Positions 23,201 through 35,200 of a stretch of DNA of 64,000 nt are shown in pieces. The notes under the pieces were generated by a model. That model worked only from the letters and a program-made list of their open reading frames with translations, was not told the origin of the DNA and searched no databases. Each line of letters opens with the position of its first letter. Positions within the stretch are counted from its first letter, which is position 1. A program made the translations under genes and the position numbers. The stretch comes from Boesenbergia rotunda (Eukaryota; Streptophyta; Magnoliopsida; Zingiberales; Zingiberaceae), in assembly GCA_024364735.1 (NCBI GenBank), contig JAGFNQ010001169.1, positions 170,810-234,809 of the forward strand, in the 5' to 3' direction.

Positions 23201-26200
23201 TATGGTTCCAACTTCATATTTGTATGCATGAACCATACTTTTAATGTGCCAAATCCCTAGAATTAAGACTCAAATCCGTCTTCACATCCTTTGGCACACT
23301 CCATTTACCATCTAGTCTCTCTGGAGAATCCCTCCTGAGATCCATTGACCATGGACTTCATCTTGACTTCTATAGCTCCCCCTTGGGCTCTTAACCTTAG
23401 TCACCCTCTAGGTGACTCATCTATAATAGCAAGACCGCACCGGTGTATCTCCGGTACTTCTTGACCTACAACCCTAACCTTCTTGACTTTGTATACCTTA
23501 TCCTTGGTTAAGTTCTTCTTCTCCCCTTTAAATGACTTTTCCTTGCCATTTTTGGCCTTCCCTTTGTTATAGTCATATGACATCCTTGCATATGACCTTT
23601 CAATAGCATTTGACCTAATAACTCGGTATCCTAGACCTGATTTATCATTGTCGAGGTTTTGACTACCTGACGCCATGCCTAAACCCTTAGATCCACTAAT
23701 GAATCTCTCTAGGATTTTCTCTAATTTGTCAAGCTTTGCCCTCAAAGCTTGATTTTCCCTTTCTAGATTCTTAACCTTAGCATCACCATGTCCTTCTTGG
23801 ACATTTCTAGATCTACCCATTTGTCTAGGCATGTGTCTCCCTTTCTTTGGATTAATGTCTTGGTCTTTAGGTTTAAAAATTCTAGGTTTATCATGATACA
23901 TGAATTTCTTAGGGTTTTGAGATACAACATTAGTCCTATTTTTATCACAACATCTAAAACCAAAATTATGCATAGATAAATAGTTCTCATTATTTCTACC
24001 ACACATAGAGGAATTTGAAACATGCTTAAAGTTAGAGATTACCTTCCTTACTCTTGTAGCTCCCCTTTGATGTGAGCTTTTCTTTTTCTCCTTTTCTCAC
24101 TTCCTCAAATGCTCCAATTTCTTGAATTCTCCATTCCTTGAGCATTTGGTGTGGTAGTGTCCTAGCTCACCACGCGTGTAACACCTAATGTGTTTTTTCC
24201 CTTTCTTTTCCCTACAACCTATGATAGATTTTAAAGGAATTGACTTGGGTTTAGGGTTTACCTCCTTTTTACCTAATGGACACTTGTCCTTGTAGTGTCC
24301 CTTGTTGTTGCACCCAAAGCAAATGATGTGATCTTTTGACTTTGCTTTGGTGGAGATGGATGCTTCTTCTTGCTCTGGTATCGAAGATGGTCTCTCCTCC
24401 TCCTCAATCCTTGAAGTGGAGACCTCTTCTTCCCCCTTTGATGAAGTGGATGATTCTGCAATTCATTGTGCCACTTCACTTGAGGAGATGGATGACTCTT
24501 TTTCTTCTTTCTCCTTCTCTTCGGATGTTGAACTTCCCTCCTCATCTGATTGATCCTTCTCCTTTTCTTGGACCATTAGGCTCATTTCTTTTGGCTCCTC
24601 TATTAATTGAGCATGTGTAGGATTTTCATGAAGTGTTAATATCTTACTCCATAATTCGTGTGCATTCTTGTATTCACCTACATCACTCATAACATTATTA
24701 GGCAAAATATTAAGTAATATTGAAATTACCTTTTCGTTTGCCTTTGATTGGATTTGTTGCTCCTTGGTCCAATATCTTGGTCGGAGCTTCTTCCCATGTT
24801 TATCTTTTGAGACTTCAAATAACTCTTCTAGTACGATCATGTAGTTCCAATCCATACCAAACCATGTCTTTGTCCGCATCCTCCAATAGTCGAAACTCGC
24901 GGTCATAAGGAGGTGGAACATTTATGTCATCCTCTAATCTTTCTTTAATCGCCATTTCCTCTAGCTTTTTGCTCTCTCGGAAGTTAGTCCGTAGACGAGC
25001 GAACCTCGCTCTGATACCACTTGTTGGGACCTTGTCGTTTAGCTAGAGGGGGGAGGAGGTGAATAGCTATTTTTCGATCATCTTCCTACAACGGTTAGCA
25101 AGCGCAAGCGGAAATCTAAAATGTTAACAAAAACAATGCTAACACAAGACCTTTACGTGGTTCGGAGATGAAACTCCTACTCTACGGCTGTCCGTAAGGT
25201 GGACAATCCCGATCCTTCGGTGGATGACTCCCCGGAGCACCTCCGGCTAGCTTTTGTCGCTCCTTGTGGGTGGAGAAACCTCGCCACAATCCTTGGACAA
25301 TCACTGAGCACGTTTAGGCTACTAACAGGCTTTACTCAAGCTTGTTTCGCCAAGGAAGAACAGCAAAAAATGAGCCCTCTTAAATAGTTCTCGATATTAT
25401 TCTGATCGTTAACAGTCGAGTTTTGCCAAGGAAGAACAACCCATAATTATCCTAGTTACCTAGATTAGATTCATGTTAGGTTTTCGAAACCCGAATCAAT
25501 CAAGTTCAGTTTATTATGTTTAATCTCAAATTAAACCTAATCTGTAGTTCAACCCATAGCTCACCCAAAAACTCATGGCAGTGATCACAAGAAGAAGAAC
25601 AAAACCTATAATCCAATCCAAAATCATTACCTTACAACTGATCCACATCTCGTTAAGCTAAGAACAACCAAAGCATTTTATCCGTTCTATATCATGCCAA
25701 AATAGAATTAACATCATCATAGATATGTAGCAATAAAATTCAAATTCCATGAAGAATAGAATTTGGCAGAATACTAACCAAAAATTTGATTAAACCAACT
25801 CATCTCTACCAATCTACCTCCTGAATCAGAGATCTTCTAAAAATGTAACACATGACAAATCATTACAAGCTCAAAGAAACTAAGCTATAACCCTAATCCC
25901 ACACAGATTCCAAGCAATACAACTCCAACTGCTGTAAGCACAAAACCGAGTAAGAACAACAACTTAAAACATGATCCCACGAAGTACCATCATACCCTAG
26001 CTCCATAAACAGAACACAGGACCAGAAGAAAGGAAAAATACCAAGGTCAGCAATACTATACATAACATAATTGCATCCAAGTTGATCTAAATTCCAACAC
26101 CAAACACCAATCTGAATCAACAAGAACTTCCCACTATAACATATGGTTAAACCCCACAAGATCGTGAATACGATGCTGTCATAATTCCTCCAAAATGAAG

Positions 26201-29200
26201 CCAACCTATAATCCGTACTGATCAGAAAACATACAGCCAAGAGCAAGAAACAGAAAACATCAGCGAACTCCAATGATCATCAGAAACCCACCATCACAGA
26301 TTCAAACCTTTGGAGACAAATCCGATCAAAGAGTTGAAATCAAGCCCCAATTCAAAAACTGATCCAAATCCAAAAATCAATCCAAAATCAAGCTTAGATA
26401 ATTCTCGTAGCTGCTCAAAACCGAACAAAACCAACATCAAATTTCCAATTCAAAGGGAAAACTCAAACAGAATCAAAGATAAGCTTCTAATCATAGAAAC
26501 CTAACTCATTTTCCCCCAACAACTGTAGAACACCAAATCAAAGGCTCACTCACCTGCTATGATGACCCGTCGAGGTTTTCCAACCCAATTTGACGCCCAA
26601 CCATGCTTGCGAGATGCCCACATAATCCCTAAATAATATGTCGGCTATGGAGCTCGTTGAAGAAGAGAACTGGCGTGACGCCTCCATCAAATTCCAGTCG
26701 CCTATCCTATCTCATGGAGGTGCTACACGGTGAGGAGACGAAGTGGAGATGAGAGGCTACAGAAATCGTGAGGGGAGAAGAGAAGGGTGTCGACGCATGA
26801 AGGGATGAAAGAAACTGCCTCTCAATCACGATTGCGTGGAGAAACAGGGTAGGAGTAGATCGCAAGGGAAGAGGAAGAAGGGGTTGAGGAGGGATCGCCG
26901 ACGTGGGCTAGGGCACGCGACACTCAACACAGGGGAGAGGAAATGTCCGGGCGTGTGGGTGCTTGGCTGCGGGCGAGTGAAGAGAAGTGGAAAGTGGGTT
27001 TATAAAGGATGACCTTTTTGTGAAAAGGTCCTCCAATCTTAAGAAATCCAAACACTACCCTTAGGGTAAGTGTTTTAGTAGTTTAAACCCTCTAAACTTG
27101 TGTAATCCACACCACAAGCCTCTAGGATTAGATCATTTATCCTCTTAACCCCTTAGCTTGTGGCAAAACTCGAAACCAATCCTCAAGTTTTAAGATAAAT
27201 TTTTAGTTTAGACCTTTAGGATTAAGTGTCAAGAATTTAACCCTTCGTAGTTTAGGAATTTACCTTAAACTTTTTTTTAGTCCGATAAACCCTAAATCTT
27301 CCATGTATGTTTTTCGAAAAATTTATTCTACCGATTTTTTTTTAATTGGCCGTATTTAACAGAATGTGTACTGAATTGACCTGCTATAAGAAAGTTTCAT
27401 AGATTCATATGAGTGTCATAAACTTTCTCATGTGATTATTAGTATGAATAGTTCTTAGACCTGAATTCACTACGGTTCCCTACATAAGGAGTTACGTACT
27501 TTGGTATCGTCAAACATCACCCGTAATAGGGTGAACCATAAAGGCAATCACTAGGTATGTAATGAATTATGCGAAGGGATATGAGTGATGTAGATGAGAT
27601 CTATCTCTCCCATATGATGGGAGTGATATCTGTGGGTCCCTTGATCGAGTAGGACTCTTAAAACGCATGACCATGCTCAAATGAGTCAATATGAGATATT
27701 GAGCTCATTTGTTTGAGTGAGTCTACTCGGGGATCAAGAAACATAAAGATTGATCGAGGATGACATGATCTATGTCTCATTGGTCAATTTAGATATCGAG
27801 GATAGAAGGACAAGGTTATACATTGTCATAGTCATGGAGGTTAAGTCGAATCTCGACTTTCTCGTCACTTGGGTAGCAATGATGTATTGCTATATGCCGC
27901 TCATTGCTTATGTGTCTAAAGCGGTTTAGACACATTGCCAACGTTACAAGAACCTATTGGGTCACATACTAAGGACACGATGTTTCGGAGATTAATTGAT
28001 CTTAGTTTGACTAAGATTTAATCCGAATTGAATTAATTGAGTTGGACTCAAGTGAATCCAATTAGATTATGGGATTGAGATCTAATTTCAGTTAGACTCA
28101 TTTAGATTAGACTCAACCACATTTAAATGAAATATTGGTTTATTAAAATATTTAAAGAATTAATAATAGAGGAAGTTGAAAAGTTTCTCTTCATTGGATG
28201 AAGAGAAGTTGAAGAGCCACATGAGAAACAGGTACTCTAATTGATTTTTTATTGGCTTTAATGTAAGGAGGCTAAAGGGACAAAAACTCTTCATTATCAT
28301 GGATGAGTATAAAAGAGTTTTTCTTATCATTTGGATTAACTTATTGTCATTTTCTTCTCCTCTTCTTTGGCCGAAACCCCTTCTCTTCCTCTCATTCTTG
28401 TATTGTGAATCTCCTTTTGTGGCTAGCACTACAAAGGCGATTCTTCTCCGAAGCTTGAGAGATTATGTTCGTGTGGATATGCATAGAGGCATGGACACTT
28501 GAACGTGTAAGAAATCCAACGTACCTTGGATGAGCGGGATAAGCGAAGGACACACGTCAAAGGTATACCTATAAGATAGGAAGTTGTAGATTTAACTTTG
28601 TATGAATTTTCTTTCGTATGGTTCGCTCATGGGATCTATTATTTCCACTGCGATTTTAAAATGTTTATGCCTATGGATCCCTACAAGGAGTAAATGAATC
28701 AATTCTTTATCCTAGTTTTACAAAGGTTTTATTCTCTATTCTTACTTCTACCATCCATTTTCAGATGCTTTTAAAAGACAGACACTACTATACTATTTTC
28801 CCTTACCATTTCATCAATCTCTACGCAAGCTGCATTTATCTGACTATACTGCTATAGTTCACTGAGCAGCATGTGTTAAGTTAGCCTGTTAAAATAATTC
28901 TAGATACAATAGGAAGAAAACAATATCTAATATATGACCATTCTTTTCTTAATTCCTTGAATACAGAGCTAGAGATGTACTTTTGCCACCTGTTTCCTTT
29001 GGTAGCTTTTTTGTATGCATGATTTTTGTGCATCCTCTCATGAAAAACAACCTTTCTTGTTGTTTTTTTTAATAAGATTAAGTAATCTAATTTGAATTAT
29101 ATTATGTAGCATTGTGCTACTCCAACATGCAGGAATCACAACTGGATATTTTTTGAAATACAGTATGTGATTATATTGACATATTTTGATCAACTACGTC

Positions 29201-32200
29201 TATTTCCCTTTTTAGGGGATAAGCAACCTCTTCCATGGGCAATGCGGGTTAGAGTGGCATATTACATTGCACAAGCACTTGATCATTGTAACTCTGAAAA
29301 TCGGAGGATATATCATGATCTGAATTCTTATAGAGTTCTTTTTGATGAGGTATGATAAGTCAAATACGAATCTGTTCAAGTATTGATGTTGATCTTTTAT
29401 GTAACTTATTGTTGTGTGGTAAACTTTCTTATTCTTTTCCAATCTTGGTGCAATTTGACTATTTATAGTATGATGCTATATTGACAACTCTATATTTCAA
29501 TATGCTAGTGATGCACAATATCTTCTTGAATGTTTAGAATGGGATTGTAGGTTGGATGAATTATTAATACTTTCTTCTTGAATTGTAAGATTAAATACCT
29601 CCATCTCTTCAATGCTTACTCGGTTTTAGCTATTCTTCCATATTTGTGGAGCTACTGCTGCTTTTTTGTAATGCCAACTATTGATCCGTTAAGATATGCA
29701 TGAAATCCGGCCCAATAAAATTTGACATAACAATGTTTTTCAGATTGGTAAATTGCTCATACTTTCATATAACATATTTAGATTACCTTGTCTAATAGGA
29801 TATAAATCTTCACAACAGAACTTTATGACATATGTCTAGGTTTCACATCCTTTGTATTTGTTTATGAGATTCTTTGGAGAGGTATTAACATAGAACACAA
29901 AACATGAAGCTTAGATGCAGCGAGAATCTCACAAAAAGAAGATAAAGTAGAATTCTTATTAATCAAAAGCTAAATACTCGTTAAAAATTGCAAATCTTTT
30001 ATAAACTCAACTTTAAGAAAATTATGAAACAAGTGAGCCAATCGAGAAATATAACAATCTCATTGATTGATTACTCAAAATAAAAAATAACAAAAAAAAG
30101 AAGATTATTTACCAAACAATTTGAGTTTGAAATTAAAAATTCAAATCTGATTTTTCAATCTGCATCATGCTCCCTACTAAGAACCCAATTTTGTCGAGTA
30201 TAGTGATCAGACTTTCCTTATCAAGCTTTGTAATGCTGCACATAGGTGCAAAGTTGAGGTGTCTTCCAAGCGTTTATTGCTTTATTTCTTCAACCGAATG
30301 GGTAAGTGGTAAATTATAACACCAAATATCTATTTTTTACCTATTAGACACCTAAACAATTTTCTATAGTCGATGATCTTGGTGTGCCCATTATTCTGTC
30401 CGTGGAAAACAAATGAAAACTTATGTTCTCAATAACTTCCAATGGATTTTTTTTTTGTTAAAAATAACAGATAACTTTACATCCCTATCTAAAAGTATTG
30501 TATGTGGCAAATATTGATGTGCCTAACTCATGCAGGTTAACAATCACCCTACAACTTGACTGTTTACAATGCATTGCAGGTCTAGTTAAGGAATGAAATG
30601 TGCCATCTTCAAGTTCATACTAATATATGCCTAGTGTCCTTGGAGAATCAACAACAATGCTTGAAAACCTACGGATTGCCTAGTTACCTTAGTTGTCCGA
30701 CACATTCAACTTTGCAATATAATTCAAGAAACATCTTCTCGCAATGAAGACTAGTAAAATCCATCTAACATGAGGCCAATGATCTTAAACACCTTGTCAC
30801 AATGAAGACTAGTAAAATCCATCTAACATGAGGCCAATGATCTTAAACATCTTGTCGCAATGAAGACTAGTAAAATCCATCTAACATGAGGCCAAGGGCT
30901 TATCTTTTCTGCAGCATCAACTAGTGCATTTTACAAACAAGAAAAAAGTGCCTAAGTGAAGGCCTAGGAATGCATAAATGGGTAACTTCAAATTGGTAAT
31001 CATTTCTAATTATCAAATTAACTGAATCACAATGGATCTCATCACGAACATCTTATAAATTTGTTCAAATGTTAGGACAAGAGGCATGCTTATCCTTAAG
31101 CCAATCAAATTCTACCACAATCATGTTCATTGCATAATGTAGCTATAACACAACTCGGTGCATCAATGAATTTGTAATTTACATCAGGTCAATGTTTTAG
31201 ATCATAAGTGTATACCTGGAGATGCTTGACCAACCTAGTATGGTTGACCTCTTAGCGTCTTCTGAGATGGAATAAAACTTAGTGCCTTGTGGTTAAAATG
31301 GAGGATGAACTCATGTAGCATCATGTGATAGAAGGTAGTAATGCTAATGTTTAAGGCTACTATGATACAGATGCAATCAAGTGGCCTTCTTGGCTCAAAA
31401 TTCCTCCTATCCCTTCCCTAAATGCATCACAAAATACCTTAAAAGGCGTGCAGAGTTAAAAGTATATAAGAAAGGAGCTTTATTTATCTTTCTTTGATCT
31501 CCCGAAGAGGTTGCGGAGGCAGATATAACAATCTAAACTCTCCTTTCTGAAGGCAGTTTGCTATAAGAGTTGTAATGATGCTAAAGTTCTTAACAAAACT
31601 TCTATAGAAAGATTTGAGTCTCCTGAAGGATATAAGGTTCGGGCTAGTCCTTAAGTTCCTTAATTATCTCGGGTTCGTGAAAATGATCTCTGCTTTCTTT
31701 TGAAATAATAAATTAGAGGAAAAGAACTTGAGGTTATAAGGAACACTTACTTTAGACAAATAAACAACTTATAGTACCAAGGGCAAGACAAATGTGTTCA
31801 GTGTCGTGAGTCTTGCTCTAGATTAGTATCTTATTAAAATCAACTATGAAGAATTTCTCTATACAAGCTTTTAGACCTTGATACCCAAGTTACATTATTT
31901 AGATGGGGTAGGCTACCCAGTGACGCAGCAGATAACTATCGGGTTCATTGATTCACGTACGAATACCAGAAGCAATCTTCGAAAACCTGTTAATTCCACA
32001 AAATGTTAGGAGAGAGGCAACCAAACTTAGAAGAAATGGTGCATTTGCAAATTTTTATTAATAAAAAAAACTCCCTGCGATGGAGAAAATTCACCCTCGA
32101 ATTGCTGGTCATAACATCATCAAAATCATTACCGACATGTTGATGTCTTGGTGTGATGCCGCAGAAAGCTATTGAATCCATTGATTTGTGCACAAATACT

Positions 32201-35200
32201 GAAAATAATCTTCTAAACTCTATTGATTCGTGCATGAATATCAGGAAATAGAAAAACAAAACTCGTCGTTCCTAGAGAAGGAGATGGCGACAACGACTTA
32301 CTCCATAAGATTAACCTCGCTCTGATACTGACACAGCGGATAGCTATTGAATCTGTTGATTCGCGCACGAATACCTGACTTACTCCACAAGATCAACTCG
32401 ACTCTAATACCAACTGACGTAATGGATAACTATCAGTTCCGTTCATTCATGCACATATATTGGAAGCGACCTTCTACAACTTATTAATTCCACGGAATGC
32501 CAGGAGATACACAATCAAACTTGATGTTTGGGAAGAAACGACACTGATCAAAAACTTCTCCTTACATTAATCCAACTAATTGTTTATATAGACTCTAGAC
32601 CCTAAGATACAAGAAAGGAAAGAATTATTGACAGAAATAATTCTAAGTATACTAAAAATCCAAAATATCCTAAACAGGCTCAAAAATTTGCCAAGCTTCC
32701 GATGGTTGGAACGATGTTTCCAATCCAAGTTGGGATGCCATCTGACTGTCTGATCAACTACTTGTCCGAGTTGCCAACTATCAATTCTCCACTCTCGAGT
32801 CTAAGTGCCGAGTCCTAACCCCGAGTTCGAGTGTCGACTCCTGACTCCGAATGCCTCTGAGTCGGGATGAGGGTTGCCGAGTAGATGCCGAATGTTCCCA
32901 TATGGAATGCTGAGTTGAGAGCGTCGAGTGCTCCCGAGTGGATATCGAGTCGGGAAGGCATGTTCTCGACTACTCCCGAATGCCTTTTGGGCGGAGACAA
33001 AGTTGGGAAAACATCGATGTTGAGTCAGGAGCAGAGTGCTCCTGAGTGAATCTTCAAGTCACTCTTGAACTGACCGTCAAGTGGGAAAATATTCCCGAGT
33101 GCTGATTCGGGAAGAAGTTGCTAAGGCCTGCTACCAAATAGTTTCCTTGAAACAGATTCTCTCCACCTCCAGCCGTGCTTGGTGGTTTTCTTTGGTTTAT
33201 TTCCAATGATACAACGACAAACTGCGATCTCCACCAAGCACTGGTGGTCATGGCGAATTGAGAGATACTTGAATGCTATCATAGGTATTTTGCCGAGCTG
33301 AAGATGCACTGCAGAAAAGAAGAGAACGAGGGGGAATGCTAGTGGATGGAGATTTCTTCTTGCACTCGCGCACACACCACCTGCCAAGGGTCACAACCTC
33401 CTTATATAGGAGCGCTCACCTTAGGCTGTAGTAAATGGCTGAATAAAAGCCATTTAATGCCTTTATTTGCCGGCCATTTACTCATCGGTAGTTTTGGTAG
33501 ACCATTCGACGTGCGCAAGTCTTGCTCACACGAGTCAACTTGGGTTAGTGCATTTTGGGCTTTGGATTTGCTCCCCCTACACATCCAGACATGAGAGAGA
33601 GTTTCTCCTCATACATTTGTTCACATCATATATATATGTGCAACAATATAAACCAACCATAAAGCCATGAAACTCCCAATGTGGGACTAAAACCAATACA
33701 CAATGGAGTTTCCTTCTTCCATCTCTTTTTCAATCACATATATCTAATAGTATCTTCCTCACCTTCCACAGTCTTTTGATGCATAGTGTTCTTTGTTCAA
33801 TTTCTACCTTGTGACTGAACCCTCCCACAATCTCTTGGCGCTGAGTGTTCTTTTCTCAATTTCTACCTTGCGCTTTGGATTAGACCCAAACCTTGTATTC
33901 GATCCCTTTCACATTGTAAGACCATCTTTATAGCTAGCTTTGAACAAATCCAGAAGTACTGGAGAACACCACTGGAGCAGTTTATTTTTTCTGGTTTTAA
34001 GCAGATTGGACGCTGAGTTGGGATCTAGGCAGTGGCTAGTCTCTGTCATGAATGGGAAAGGGAACATGACTTGTGGTGTCGATTGACATAGAGGAGATAT
34101 AACTTGTGTCGGGAGTATCAGTTGCACTAGAAGAAGGTTGGCTACGAGTGGAAGAAAATTTCTGCTCATGGTGAGGCGATGGGCGGCTTCTTTGCTGTGG
34201 ACAATGCTCGGGTAGGAGAATAGTAAGTGCAGAGGTTGTGAGAAGGTCAGTGGTGGCGATGGGTACTACTCACTCTCTTGGTGAGTTTAAGATCTCGTTT
34301 CAATTTATGTGGATTCAGCAAGGAGCTCTCTCATGAAGTCAAAGATGGGGCATTCACATACTGTCACTGACATTAAGCATCACATAGGGAAGAACATGGA
34401 CTACTGGAGAGGTGGCAACACTCAATCAGAAGGGGTCACCACATTGGTGGTTCACAGGAGGTGGCGTGTTGGTTTGCTACCTTCTGGTGAATGAGAATAA
34501 CAGGGTTGAGGAGTTGTAGGTGTTGGGTGGATTGGTGCTACTGGGTGCAGAAGAGGAAGGAAACAAATTATCAAATCGAATAAGGTTTGACTCTAATACT
34601 AATGGACACAACACAAACAATTTGATACCAATTGATGCAATATTGAAATGCTTTGATACCAATTGACATAGCACCGGAACATACACCTACAGCGAGGGAA
34701 TCTCACATAGAGACATTGTGACACTTGTATATGTTCGATCCTATAAAACTGGGATACCAATAAGTAAATTGGGAAATACAATGATCTTATTAATCGACCA
34801 TCCAAAATGAAAGATAACAAATTATCATATAAACAACTTAAATTTGATTTCCAAATCTGCATCAGGCATATTACCTAGAAAGAAAATCTAGAAAGAAAAT
34901 ATTCTCTTTAGCGGCATCTAAAATTTTGTCCTAGATTGTAATATTTTTTAAAGTAGTTTTGTTGCTATTCTGTATGCTATTCACTTCCATATTTATGTCA
35001 ATTTTCTCTTTGTTTCTTTCAGGATGGAGATCCTCGCTTGTCTGGCTTTGGTCTCATGAAAAATAGTCGAGATGGAAAAAGTTATAGCACTAACCTAGCT
35101 TACACTCCTCCTGAATTCTTGCGAACTGGTAATTCTAGTATCCGTCTTAGTTTGCTGAGATTCAATTTGATCTTATGAACTTCCCTTTTTGTATGTAGAC

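Larger units (their letters stand above)
16900..25419 (-). mobile_element. Non-autonomous Copia (SIRE-like) element with gag and a second ORF (level 3)
   Basis: Left LTR 16900-20279 (interrupted by 17154-19360, so about 1.17 kb of its own) and a right LTR beginning at 25022 that breaks off near 25419. The minus-strand primer-binding site TGGTATCAGAGC lies at 25008-25019. A polypurine tract (AAAAAGGGGGAGA on the minus strand) follows 20279. The interior encodes gag (about 24953-23401) and a second protein (about 22350-21250) but no protease, integrase or reverse transcriptase. The left flank is TTAGC (16895-16899); the right duplication is lost with the truncated LTR. It inserted into the Gypsy-type LTR. 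Confidence 0.78.
15327..27361 (-). mobile_element. Gypsy-type solo LTR, about 3.5 kb, split (level 2)
   Basis: The + strand text starts TGTCACGCCCCGAG and ends CCGTATTTAACA. The flanks are TAATG (15322-15326) and GAATG (27362-27366), a target duplication with one mismatch. The own sequence is 15327-16899 plus about 25420-27361. Orientation is inferred from the resemblance of CTCGGGGCGTGACA to the 3' end of the chromovirus LTR at 41058-42916 and from a TTTATAAA box near 26999 read on the minus strand. No internal domain is left. The right part contains a GC-richer block (26560-26990). Confidence 0.72.
14976..28685 (+). mobile_element. Copia-type solo LTR split by a nested insertion (level 1)
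   Basis: The LTR starts TGTTGGTAGGAGCCC at 14976 and ends GGATCCCTACA at 28685. Both sides carry AGGAG (14971-14975 and 28686-28690), a perfect 5-base duplication. The LTR itself is 14976-15326 plus 27362-28685, about 1.7 kb; the two halves join in a sequence style known for Copia LTRs (ATTAGA-GAATGTGTACTG). A TATA box GTATAAAAG lies near 28305. Nothing internal (primer site, gag, pol) remains, so it is a solo LTR formed before it was split. Confidence 0.82.

Noticed and set aside
24273..24620. Lys- and Ser-rich open frames on both strands
   Set aside because: Shadow frames of the gag acidic and basic stretch in the level 3 element.
25893..26273. 126-codon Cys/Trp-rich frame on the minus strand
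   Set aside because: Lies inside the Gypsy-type solo LTR; no domain recognised.
30731..30896. Regular short repeats resembling a CRISPR array
   Set aside because: The units abut without unique spacers, the window is plant DNA, and no cas gene exists.
33909..34169. 86-codon minus-strand frame in intron 4
   Set aside because: No recognisable domain, and surrounded by LTR-like remains; not supported as a gene.
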